A stretch of 64,000 nt of DNA from [Empedobacter] haloabium (GTDB lineage: Bacteria; Pseudomonadota; Gammaproteobacteria; Burkholderiales; Burkholderiaceae_D), in NCBI GenBank assembly GCA_008011715.2, contig CP136508.1, forward strand, positions 3,348,001 through 3,412,000, written 5' to 3'. Position 1 is the first letter of the stretch, and each line of letters begins with the position of its first letter. A program made the position numbers and the translations under genes. This document shows positions 1 to 11,789 of this stretch, one piece after another. The notes under the pieces are model-generated. The model ran no database searches. It had not been told where the DNA came from and saw only the letters and a list, made by a program, of their open reading frames with translations.

Positions 1-33
1 GAGGCTGTCCCCGATTTTGCTGAGCAATCAGGA

Positions 34-933
34 TTATTGCAGCAGCGACAGGACCAGCGAGGACTGGCTGTTGGACTGCTTCAGCATCGCGGTGCCGGCT
101 TGCAGCAGCATCTGGTTCGCCGTCATGTTGGCCGATTCCGTCGCGAAGTCCACGTCCATGATGCGGCCGGTGGCGTTCTTCGTGTTGGTCGAGATGCTCG
201 ACAGGTTGTTGTAGACGTGGTCCAGGCGGTTCGAGATCGCACCCAGCTTCGAACGCACGGTGCCCACGGCGTCGATCGCGTCCGACAGGTTCTTGATCGT
301 CGTGTTGGCGTTGGTCGCGCCGGTCGTCGCGTCGGCGCCGGAGATTTCCGTGCCGGCGGCGGTGGCGGCGACACCGGTGGCGCCGTCGTACTGCGTGGCG
401 GCTGCCTTGATCTTGGTGTGCACGGCGGACATTTCGGTCGTGAAGTCGGCCGTCATCTTCTCGTCCTTGTCCGAACCGATCTGGAACGTGATCGTCGTCG
501 ACAGCTTGCCGGTGCCATCCGTCATCAGGTTGGTGCCGCCGAACTTGGTGTTGGTCATGATGTTGCCCAGTTCGTTCGACAGGGAGTCGAATTCGGCCTG
601 CATCGCGGCCTGGTCGTCCATGGTCGAGGAACCGTCGGCGGCCTGGGTTGCCAGGTCTTTCATGCGGTTCAGGATGTTGGTGGTCTCGTCCAGCGCGCCT
701 TCGGCGGTCTGCATCAGCGAGATCGAGTTTTGCGTGTTGCGCATCGCCACTTGCATGCCGCTGGTCTGGGTCTTCAGGCGGGTGGCGATCTGCAGGCCAG
801 CAGCGTCGTCCATGGCCGAATTGATACGGTAGCCGGTCGACAGGCGGGTCATCGACGTCGACAGCTGGCTTTGGGTGCGGGTCAGCGAGTTTTGTGCGGA
901 CAGGGCGGCGTTGTTGGTGTGCAGGCTCAGCAT
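34..933 (-). CDS. fliC: Flagellin (short, lateral-type)
   Basis: A 299-aa flagellar filament subunit, exported by the flagellar type III apparatus. The N-terminal D0/D1 helices carry the flagellin signature around residues 30-48 (RLSTGYRINSAMDDAAGLQI), and the C-terminal D0 helix holds the ANQMLLQAGTAMLKQSN stretch near residues 268-285. The central D2/D3 part is very short, so this is a minimal filament protein. The MDDAAGLQIA wording and the MLSLHTN start resemble lateral flagellins (LafA type) more than the usual KDDAAGLAI polar form; that subtype is an inference. It ends LSLLQ where many flagellins end LLR or LLG. The ATG has a GGAG ribosome site about 8 bases upstream. No convincing sigma-28 promoter was seen. 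Family assignment is very safe; the gene symbol is generic. Confidence 0.95.
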   Translation of the reverse strand: MLSLHTNNAALSAQNSLTRTQSQLSTSMTRLSTGYRINSAMDDAAGLQIATRLKTQTSGMQVAMRNTQNSISLMQTAEGALDETTNILNRMKDLATQAADGSSTMDDQAAMQAEFDSLSNELGNIMTNTKFGGTNLMTDGTGKLSTTITFQIGSDKDEKMTADFTTEMSAVHTKIKAAATQYDGATGVAATAAGTEISGADATTGATNANTTIKNLSDAIDAVGTVRSKLGAISNRLDHVYNNLSSISTNTKNATGRIMDVDFATESANMTANQMLLQAGTAMLKQSNSQSSLVLSLLQ

Positions 934-1089
934 TTTGTAGCTCCAGAAGATTCGGTTGGTATCGGTTTTGGACAGTTAGCTGCCCGCTCATGAGTACAAG
1001 ACGACCGTCCCGGCGCGGGCATTAAATGTCGCGCGTAAATTTTTCGATCTGTTTACCGGTCCGCGCCTCTTGTCTCCCGGACAACGCAC

Positions 1090-3012
1090 TCAGCCTGCTT
1101 GCCGGCAGCGCCGCCGCCGCATACTCCACCACAAACCGACCAGGAACAGCAGGAGCGCCAGCACGAACAGCAGCACCAGCAGCCGCGCTGTTCCGGCCGG
1201 GCCCGGGCCGGCACCCAGGCGGGCAGCTAGCGACTGGGGCAGTGGTTCCTCGATGGCGCCGGCGTCGCAACGGCCCCGCTGCAAGCGCGCCCGGCCGAAC
1301 AGATCGACGCTGGCCACCAGCGCATGGCTCGTGCACAGCGCCGTCACGCCGCTGTCCCGGGCCGCGCTTACCAGGCCGGGCCGGTAGTCAGCGCCCAGCC
1401 CAGGTTCCCGCGCGGTGGCACTACCGCCGCAATCGCCGCCCGGATACTGCAAGTTGCCGCCCAGGCTGGCCGCTGCCACGCCCGGCGCGCAGTGAAACCC
1501 GGCATTGCGCAGCAGGATCGTATTGCCCAGCCTGACCGTCGCCGCTGTACCCGACGGTCCCGCCAGCGCGCCAGCCAGGTTATCGGCAATGGTCGTATTG
1601 ACCAGCATGATGCTGGCGCCCTGGATCGCCCCCGTGGTCCCGGCCGGGCCGTTGCGGGCGACCAGGCCGTTACCGATCTCGATCGTCGCCGCGCCACCGG
1701 CAATCGCCGGGCCCAGCGCCGCGGTGTTATCGACCAGGATCGGCCGCGCCAGCGCCAGCATGTCCGCCGGCGGCGCGACGGACATGCTGGCGCTCAAGGC
1801 GGCCAGTACGCCATCGAACGGGGCCGGCAGCACCAGCGCTCGCCAGCCCGCGATGGCGCCGCCTTCGTTCCAGCGGAATAACACCTGCTCGCCGTCCACC
1901 CGGCCGGCGAACAGCAGCGCCCCGCCCCCGAGCGTGGCGACGTTGCGGCGGAACTGGGTGCGCGACAGGGCCAGCCCCGGCTGGGCCGTCCAGGCTTCCT
2001 CGCTCCATGGATTGAGCAGCGGCGCCCGGCCCCAGGACAGGACGGCTCCGCCGGCACGGGCCCGGTTGGCATCGAAAACGCTGTCCTCGATGCGCAGCCG
2101 CGAGCCCAGCGCCTGGATGGCGCCACCGAAGCCCGCGCTTGTATTGTCGCGAAAGGTGGCCTGCGCCAGCGTCGCATCGCAGCGCACCAGCGTCAGCGCG
2201 CCGCCGCAGCAGCCCCAGGCGGCTCCCCACTGCCCGGGCGGCGTGCCGTTGCCCTGGAAACGGGTGCGGCGGATCTCCACCATCGCATCCGTCAACAGCA
2301 GTGACGTGCGATTGTTGGTAAAGGTGCTGTCGATTATCGACACGGTACGCGCCAGCGCGCGCTGGCCGGCGATCGGCGCCGAGCCGCCGCCGATGGGCGC
2401 GTCGAAGTTGCCGTTGAACGTGACGTTGCGCAGCGCGATGCGGTCGGCGCTGACAATTGCGGCAAAGGCGCCCGGCCGCCCCGGGTCGCCATTGCGCGCA
2501 AACGTGCTGTCCTCGGCCATCAGGTCGCGCGCCACGTAGGCGCCCAGGCTGTCCTGCGTGACGACACCGCGGAGCTCGATGGCCGCGCCCCTGACCGCCC
2601 CGACCGCGATGCTGCCCGCATTTGGCGCGGCGGCGGTGGCGGCGGTACGCGGATTGGCCACCGTGACGCCGGTCAAATGCAGCCCGGTCCCCACGGCAAA
2701 CAGGGGCCCCGCCACCGGGCCGCGCAATGTCACGTTGCCAGCGCCGCGGATGTCGACCGTGGCGGGCGTCGTAAGGGTGCGGGTCAGCACGATCTCGTTC
2801 TGCCCGGGCGGACAGCGGATTTCGACGATGCCACCGGCCGCATAGGCCGTCTCCAGGTTGAGGCCCCCGGGCGCATCCGCCCGGCCGCACACCGTCACGA
2901 CCTGCGGGGCGGCAATGGCGACGCCGGTCCAGGCCAGCACCGAAGCGGCCAGCACCGGAGCGGCCAGGGCGTGGCGCCACGGGCGAGCGCGGCTAGCGAG
3001 GATACCGTTCAA
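1090..3012 (-). CDS. Secreted right-handed beta-helix protein with C-terminal membrane anchor
   Basis: A 640-aa protein with a signal peptide (hydrophobic segment about residues 13-34, ending in an AIAAP-type cleavage site). It is followed by repeats typical of right-handed parallel beta-helix proteins: alternating short hydrophobic strands with Asn/Gly turns (for example FTNNRTSLLL, FRDNTSAGFGGAI, FRRNVATLGGGALLF). The final part contains a hydrophobic helix (about residues 607-628) and an Arg-rich tail (RRRRCR), so it is probably membrane-anchored on the outside. The layout resembles 'choice-of-anchor' polymorphic outer membrane / adhesin-like proteins. The reading frame starts at TTG (3012), overlapping the end of the upstream 920-aa gene by 20 bases; no ATG gives a complete signal peptide. 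It is the last gene of a coupled three-gene unit. Substrate or ligand is unknown. Confidence 0.8.
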   Translation of the reverse strand: MNGILASRARPWRHALAAPVLAASVLAWTGVAIAAPQVVTVCGRADAPGGLNLETAYAAGGIVEIRCPPGQNEIVLTRTLTTPATVDIRGAGNVTLRGPVAGPLFAVGTGLHLTGVTVANPRTAATAAAPNAGSIAVGAVRGAAIELRGVVTQDSLGAYVARDLMAEDSTFARNGDPGRPGAFAAIVSADRIALRNVTFNGNFDAPIGGGSAPIAGQRALARTVSIIDSTFTNNRTSLLLTDAMVEIRRTRFQGNGTPPGQWGAAWGCCGGALTLVRCDATLAQATFRDNTSAGFGGAIQALGSRLRIEDSVFDANRARAGGAVLSWGRAPLLNPWSEEAWTAQPGLALSRTQFRRNVATLGGGALLFAGRVDGEQVLFRWNEGGAIAGWRALVLPAPFDGVLAALSASMSVAPPADMLALARPILVDNTAALGPAIAGGAATIEIGNGLVARNGPAGTTGAIQGASIMLVNTTIADNLAGALAGPSGTAATVRLGNTILLRNAGFHCAPGVAAASLGGNLQYPGGDCGGSATAREPGLGADYRPGLVSAARDSGVTALCTSHALVASVDLFGRARLQRGRCDAGAIEEPLPQSLAARLGAGPGPAGTARLLVLLFVLALLLFLVGLWWSMRRRRCRQAG

Positions 3013-5755
3013 GCGTCAACCCTGCCTCTCCCCGCCGCACCGGGTTGCGCGCGTCGTTCAGGTCGATGAAGATGCGCGGTCCCACCGAGCGGCAGTTGGC
3101 CGCCTGCGTCGCCGCCACGTTGCTGATGGTGAAGCGCGCCCCGGTCTCGTGGTTGACGACACCGCAGGCGCGCCGGTCCGCGCCGAACGCCTCATCCGCC
3201 GGCGTGAACGCCAGCAGGCGCTTCTGCGTCACGGCGAAGTACTCGACACGGTCGCTGGCCCTGGCCGCCGCCCAGGCCGCGAACTTGCCGCCGTTCTCGC
3301 GCTTGAGTTCATCGGCGAAGGCGGCCAGCGAGCGGCCATAGGCGTCCTGCTGCGCCACTTCGAAGAAGCCCCAGCCCTGCGGGCTGCGGTAGATCGCAAT
3401 GAACAGGTCGTTCGCCGCCACGCCGTCACGGTCGTCGAACGCGCCGCAGCGGGTCGAGTCGACGACAATGAAGTTGCGCGCAAAGGTGCGGGCGCCGCAG
3501 GTGTCCGGATCGAAATCCTCCGGCATGCGCGGCCGCAGCCCACAGGCGAACGAGCCGGCCACGCAATGGTTGTCGGAGAACGACCACAGCGGCTTGCCCG
3601 TCTTGAGTCCGGTGTCCGCGCTGTTCTCGTCCAGCAGGCCCCAGTCGGCCTCCCTGCCGTCGAAGCGCAGGAACTGCTTGACGCGGGACCGGTCCCGCGC
3701 CTTGCCGTCCGCCCCCGGCACGGGCGCGCCCGTCATCAGCGTCGTCGGCACGCCCACGCCACGGTCGTTGACGACGTCCCCGCTGATCGGCGGATAGATC
3801 GTGAATCCCAGCGGCGAGCGGAATCCCTGTGCCGGCCCCTCGTCGCTGCCGCCGGCGGTGATCAGCCAGCCATTGCCGCTGGCATAGCGCTCGCGCGTGT
3901 GGTGGCGGTACTGCTGTTCGCGCCCGACCGTCTTGTTGACCGCGATATCGAGGATGATCGGGTCGGGGCGGTATTGCGACGTCGAGAACCACACCAGCTG
4001 GCCGAACGTGTGCGGCTTGGCTTCCTGGTCCGGCGCATGGCGCATCTGGCCCGTCCACACCTGCAGCGCGGCCAGCTGGTTGTCGGCGCCGACACCCAGT
4101 TCGAGCAGCGATCGGCCCCGGTAGTAGACATAGTTTTCCTCGGCCAGCCGGCGGTAGGGTATCAGCCGGCGCCCCTCCAGCGAGCCGACCGCGAGCTTGG
4201 CTGCCGACAGGTCCAGCAGCGCGGCCGCCGCATCCACCACCGGCTGGTCCTTGACATCGCAGGGCCGGTCGCTGTTCAGGATGAAGCGGCTCGCTTCGTA
4301 CTCCCACGACACGTCGCAGGCGTAATCGAGCAGGTTCAGGAACGCCGCATGGCTGAAGCGGTTGTACGGTTTGGCGTTGTACTCGACGAAGTCCTCGCGG
4401 GCGATGCGCTGCATCCGCATCAGGAGCCACACGCGCAGCTCCTCGTTCAGCGCGGCGATGGTATCGAAGCCCTTGCGTTCGTCCTGCGCGCTGAGCTCGG
4501 CCATCATCAGCTTGTTCTTCACGTAGCGCGACGAGTTCTGCATCAACAAGTGGTTTTCCGTTTCCTCGATGCCACCGCCGGCAAACGTGATCAGCACGAC
4601 GGCACCGACGGCGATGGCCACCGCCACGCCCACGCCCACCGCGCCTGCCAGTGCGCCCGCGATCGCGCCGGCAATGGCGCCCGCCAGTGCCGCCGCCAGC
4701 AGGAACACCACCACGATCACCAGCGCCGCCAGGAAGCGCAACAGGCTGTCCCAGAACGACTTCTTGCCGAGGGCATCGCTGGCCGCTTCCGAATAGCTGC
4801 CGGGGTCGGCGCCGGTGCCGTTGACCGTGTCGATCGCGTCGCCATACTGGTTGGGCAAGTTGCCGCAGCTGGTAACGAGGTTGAACACTTCGCGCGCCGT
4901 GGCGCCCTGTTCGGGACTGCTGCGCAAGGTCAGGAAGCGGCGGTTGAGCACCGCGATGGCCGCCGTGACATCCTCGCCGATGGGCAGCGTCGAACGGCCG
5001 AAGCGGTACAGCAGCGCCGCCAGGCGCGTGTATTCGATCACCGCCATGTCCCAGTCGCCGTTCAGGCCCTTCAGCTTGAACGTGAACTCGGACAGGCACG
5101 GCAGCTTGCCGGCGCTGGTGCCCGCCAGTTCGGGCGTGACCGTCCCGCCCTCCTCCGTCCACGGGCCATGGCGCGGATGGGTCATGACGGCACGGATCTG
5201 CCGGGCCAGGCACTCCCGGCTGAGGCGCAGGCCGACCATCTCGCCCTCCTTTTCGCGCGCGACACCGACGCAGGCGGCACCGCTGGCGCCGGCCGTGCTG
5301 TCGTACAGCTCACGAAATACCCGATTGACGATATCGTGGTCCGCCTCGCCCGCATGCGCAACCCCGTCCGAGGTCAGCGGCAGCCAGTCGCGCCGCACCT
5401 CGGCGCCGCTGAGGAACATCTCGCAGTCCCACGCCCGGTGCGACTGGTCGGCCAGCAGCGCGGCCTTGCCCAGCATCAGCGTGACGGGCCATTGGGCCAG
5501 GTTCGGCACGGGCGCATCGAACGCCTTGCCATGCCGGCCGGCCAGCGCGAACCCGCGTGCGAACGCGAACTCATTGCCGCACGCCATGGCCCGGTGCAGC
5601 ACGTCGGCCCGCGCCGCGATGCCGTCGCGCGCCATCGCGCCGTCGGTGGCGGCCGCGCCGAAGCGCGCCGGCGTCTCGTTGACGCTTCTGGCTGTGCCAT
5701 GCCATAGCGACAGCAGCGCCACCGCGCCGATCAGCGCAGGCAGTCGCGCGCTCAC
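2993..5755 (-). CDS. Large membrane-associated protein of unknown function (920 aa)
   Basis: I do not recognise this family. The chosen start is a GTG whose first base pairs overlap the stop of the 115-aa gene (GTGA), with GGAG about 9 bases upstream. The frame stays open further upstream, but that extension is out-of-frame translation of the upstream gene. The N-terminus has a hydrophobic signal/anchor segment. Around residues 338-395 lies a long Ala/Gly/Val-rich stretch (repeated AGAIAGAIAGALAG-like glycine-zipper text), probably two or more membrane-spanning helices. This separates an N-terminal region of about 330 residues, with several Cys, from a C-terminal region of about 520 residues with many Trp, Tyr and Cys. 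The gene overlaps the downstream beta-helix gene by 20 bases. All three neighbours are exported, so it may process, display or secrete its partners; that is inference. Confidence 0.75.
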   Translation of the reverse strand: MSARLPALIGAVALLSLWHGTARSVNETPARFGAAATDGAMARDGIAARADVLHRAMACGNEFAFARGFALAGRHGKAFDAPVPNLAQWPVTLMLGKAALLADQSHRAWDCEMFLSGAEVRRDWLPLTSDGVAHAGEADHDIVNRVFRELYDSTAGASGAACVGVAREKEGEMVGLRLSRECLARQIRAVMTHPRHGPWTEEGGTVTPELAGTSAGKLPCLSEFTFKLKGLNGDWDMAVIEYTRLAALLYRFGRSTLPIGEDVTAAIAVLNRRFLTLRSSPEQGATAREVFNLVTSCGNLPNQYGDAIDTVNGTGADPGSYSEAASDALGKKSFWDSLLRFLAALVIVVVFLLAAALAGAIAGAIAGALAGAVGVGVAVAIAVGAVVLITFAGGGIEETENHLLMQNSSRYVKNKLMMAELSAQDERKGFDTIAALNEELRVWLLMRMQRIAREDFVEYNAKPYNRFSHAAFLNLLDYACDVSWEYEASRFILNSDRPCDVKDQPVVDAAAALLDLSAAKLAVGSLEGRRLIPYRRLAEENYVYYRGRSLLELGVGADNQLAALQVWTGQMRHAPDQEAKPHTFGQLVWFSTSQYRPDPIILDIAVNKTVGREQQYRHHTRERYASGNGWLITAGGSDEGPAQGFRSPLGFTIYPPISGDVVNDRGVGVPTTLMTGAPVPGADGKARDRSRVKQFLRFDGREADWGLLDENSADTGLKTGKPLWSFSDNHCVAGSFACGLRPRMPEDFDPDTCGARTFARNFIVVDSTRCGAFDDRDGVAANDLFIAIYRSPQGWGFFEVAQQDAYGRSLAAFADELKRENGGKFAAWAAARASDRVEYFAVTQKRLLAFTPADEAFGADRRACGVVNHETGARFTISNVAATQAANCRSVGPRIFIDLNDARNPVRRGEAGLTLERYPR

Positions 5756-6099
5756 CGCGGCAAATCTCCGCGCGGACCGGCGTTTTCCCGCAGGGTTTCT
5801 TCCCGCACGGCTGTGGTCACGCACGTGGTATCGGCGGCGAAGGCCTCGCGCCAGACAAAGCCCGGGGCGCATGTCTTGGGTCCGAACGGCCCGCTGACCC
5901 ACAGCAGTGGCGCGCGAGCGTTGTCGGCCGCGGCCCGGCGCCGGCTGGCCGGGCTGACGCAGACGTTGTCGTCGGGCGCTGCCGCCCGCGCCACCGTGCC
6001 GGCCGGACAGGGAGCGCCGTGCGCCACGCCCGGCAGGAAACACGACGATAACGCGAGCAGCGCCCCCAGGGCGGCGCCGGGGAAAGGGCTGGACAGCAT
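5752..6099 (-). CDS. Small secreted cysteine-containing protein
   Basis: A 115-aa protein with a clear signal peptide (about residues 1-27, cleavage near AHGA). The mature part has four Cys spaced through about 80 residues (PCPAGT, NVCVSP, KTCAPGF, TTCVTT), suggesting two disulfides in the periplasm or outside the cell. The ATG at 6099 is supported by an AAAGGAG ribosome site 6-7 bases upstream. It is the first gene of a leftward unit and is coupled by a GTGA overlap to the 920-aa membrane protein. No family was recognised; the Cys-Pro-x-Gly text resembles small secreted Cys-rich domains but is not diagnostic. Confidence 0.75.
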   Translation of the reverse strand: MLSSPFPGAALGALLALSSCFLPGVAHGAPCPAGTVARAAAPDDNVCVSPASRRRAAADNARAPLLWVSGPFGPKTCAPGFVWREAFAADTTCVTTAVREETLRENAGPRGDLPR

Positions 6100-6311
6100 G
6101 GAAACTCCTTTCCGCCCGCGCACCGGAAGGCGCGCATCGCATTGTGCTAGTCGGTTACTGCAATCTAGACGCGTGTGGCAAAAGATCAAGGCCAGGCTGC
6201 CAAAGTGTCGCGTACTCGCACACCCTGCCGTCGCGCACGTCCGTGACCCGGCGGGACCGTGGGATCGTCTATCATGTGGCCACGTATGCAATATTGTTCA
6301 CCTGGAGCCCC

Positions 6312-7370
6312 ATGAAGCAATTCACCCTGCCGCAAAACTCGTTCCTGCTGCTGCTCGGCCTGGTCACCCTGGCCTTCCTGTGGATCCTCAGCCCGTTCGC
6401 GGGCGCGATTTTCTGGGGCGTGGTGTTCGCCATCGTGTTCGCGCCGCTGCATTACCGGCTGCTGGAGGTCACGGGCAACAAGCCGACCGCGTCGGCGCTG
6501 ATCGCGCTGCTGCTGATCGTCCTGATGGTGATCCTGCCGGTCACCCTGATCGCCATCTCGCTGGTCAACCAGGCCGCCGCCGTGTACGCGATGATCGAGT
6601 CGGGCCAGATCAATTTCGGCGCCATGTTCCAGCGCGCCATCAACGGTTTGCCGGGCTGGGCGCTGGAACTGCTGGAGCGCTTCGAACTGACCAGCCTGGC
6701 CACGCTGGAAGCGAAGCTGACGGCCGCCGCTGCCCAGATCAGCCAGGCCACGGCGAAGTACGCCATCAACGTCGGCCGGAATGCCCTCGACTTCATGGTC
6801 AGCGTGACCGTCATGCTGTACCTGCTGTTCTTCCTGTTCCGCGACGGCCAGACCCTGTCCGGCAAGATCCGCAGCGCGGTGCCGCTCAGCGAGCGTTACA
6901 AGGAGCCGCTGTTCGAGAACTTCATCACCGTCATCCGTGCCACCGTCAAGGGCAATATCCTGGTGGCGCTGGCCCAGGGCGCGCTGGGCGGCCTGGCGTT
7001 CTGGTTCCTGGACGTGCCGGGTCCCTTGCTGTGGGGCGTGGTGATGGCCTTCCTGTCGCTGCTGCCGGCCGTCGGCGCTGCCATCATCTGGGGCCCGGTG
7101 GCCATCTACTTCATCGCCACCGGCGCGACGTGGGAGGGCATCGGCCTGGTGGTGTATGGCGTGATGGTGATCGGCCTGGTGGACAACCTGCTGCGCCCCG
7201 TCCTGGTCGGCAAGGACACCAAGCTGCCCGACTACGTGGTGCTGCTGTCCACCATCGGCGGCATGGCGCTGTTCGGCCTGAATGGCTTCGTCATCGGCCC
7301 CGTGATCGCCGCCTTGTTCATCGCCACCTGGGACCTGTTCGCCAACGCGGGCGAATTCCACGACCGCTGA
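6312..7370 (+). CDS. AI-2E family transporter (PerM/YdiK-like)
   Basis: A 352-aa polytopic inner-membrane protein of the AI-2E transporter / PerM family. It shows the usual order: two N-terminal helices (about residues 10-45), a third (about 60-85), a soluble amphipathic section (about 90-150), and four to five C-terminal helices. The last part carries the family-typical PLVDNLLRP-like text (here GLVDNLLRPVLVGK, near residue 285), followed by a GG-x-x-LFGLNGFVIGP motif near residue 315. Members are reported to move small solutes or Na+/H+; the substrate cannot be read from sequence. The ATG follows a CTGGAG ribosome site. The stop is 2 bases from the helicase start, so the two genes are probably co-transcribed. 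Confidence 0.9.
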   Translation: MKQFTLPQNSFLLLLGLVTLAFLWILSPFAGAIFWGVVFAIVFAPLHYRLLEVTGNKPTASALIALLLIVLMVILPVTLIAISLVNQAAAVYAMIESGQINFGAMFQRAINGLPGWALELLERFELTSLATLEAKLTAAAAQISQATAKYAINVGRNALDFMVSVTVMLYLLFFLFRDGQTLSGKIRSAVPLSERYKEPLFENFITVIRATVKGNILVALAQGALGGLAFWFLDVPGPLLWGVVMAFLSLLPAVGAAIIWGPVAIYFIATGATWEGIGLVVYGVMVIGLVDNLLRPVLVGKDTKLPDYVVLLSTIGGMALFGLNGFVIGPVIAALFIATWDLFANAGEFHDR

Positions 7371-7372
7371 CC

Positions 7373-11710
<4,338 letters not shown>

Positions 11711-11725
11711 AGCCGGTGAAACACC

Positions 11726-11778
11726 GGTGTCAGGCACCTGTTTGCAGGTCTGCGACCTGCAAACAGGTGCCTGACACC
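11726..11778. repeat. Perfect 25-bp inverted repeat (GTGTCAGGCAC family)
   Basis: The left arm is 11726-11750 and the right arm 11754-11778, identical as reverse complements over all 25 bases with only a 3-base TGC loop. It begins GGTGTCAGGCACCTG. It lies between the convergent lhr and GGDEF-EAL genes and could stop transcription from both sides, although no T-run follows. The core GGTGTCAGGCAC recurs in altered form near 33893 and in the stem-loop array at 54318-54502, which indicates a dispersed REP-like family. Confidence 0.85.
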
Positions 11779-11789
11779 AGGGGTCTTGC

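Noticed and set aside
934..1089. Sigma-28 promoter upstream of flagellin
   Set aside because: An ACCGATAC stretch resembles the -10 half, but no TAAA lies at the right distance.
2858..5707. 949-codon rightward frame opposite the 920-aa gene
   Set aside because: Arg/Ala/Gln-rich low-complexity shadow without domain signals; the leftward frame has signal peptides, membrane segments and coupled starts.
5756..6142. N-terminal extension of the 920-aa protein
   Set aside because: It reads the 115-aa gene out of frame as Arg-rich text; the GTG at 5755 has a ribosome site and stop-start overlap.
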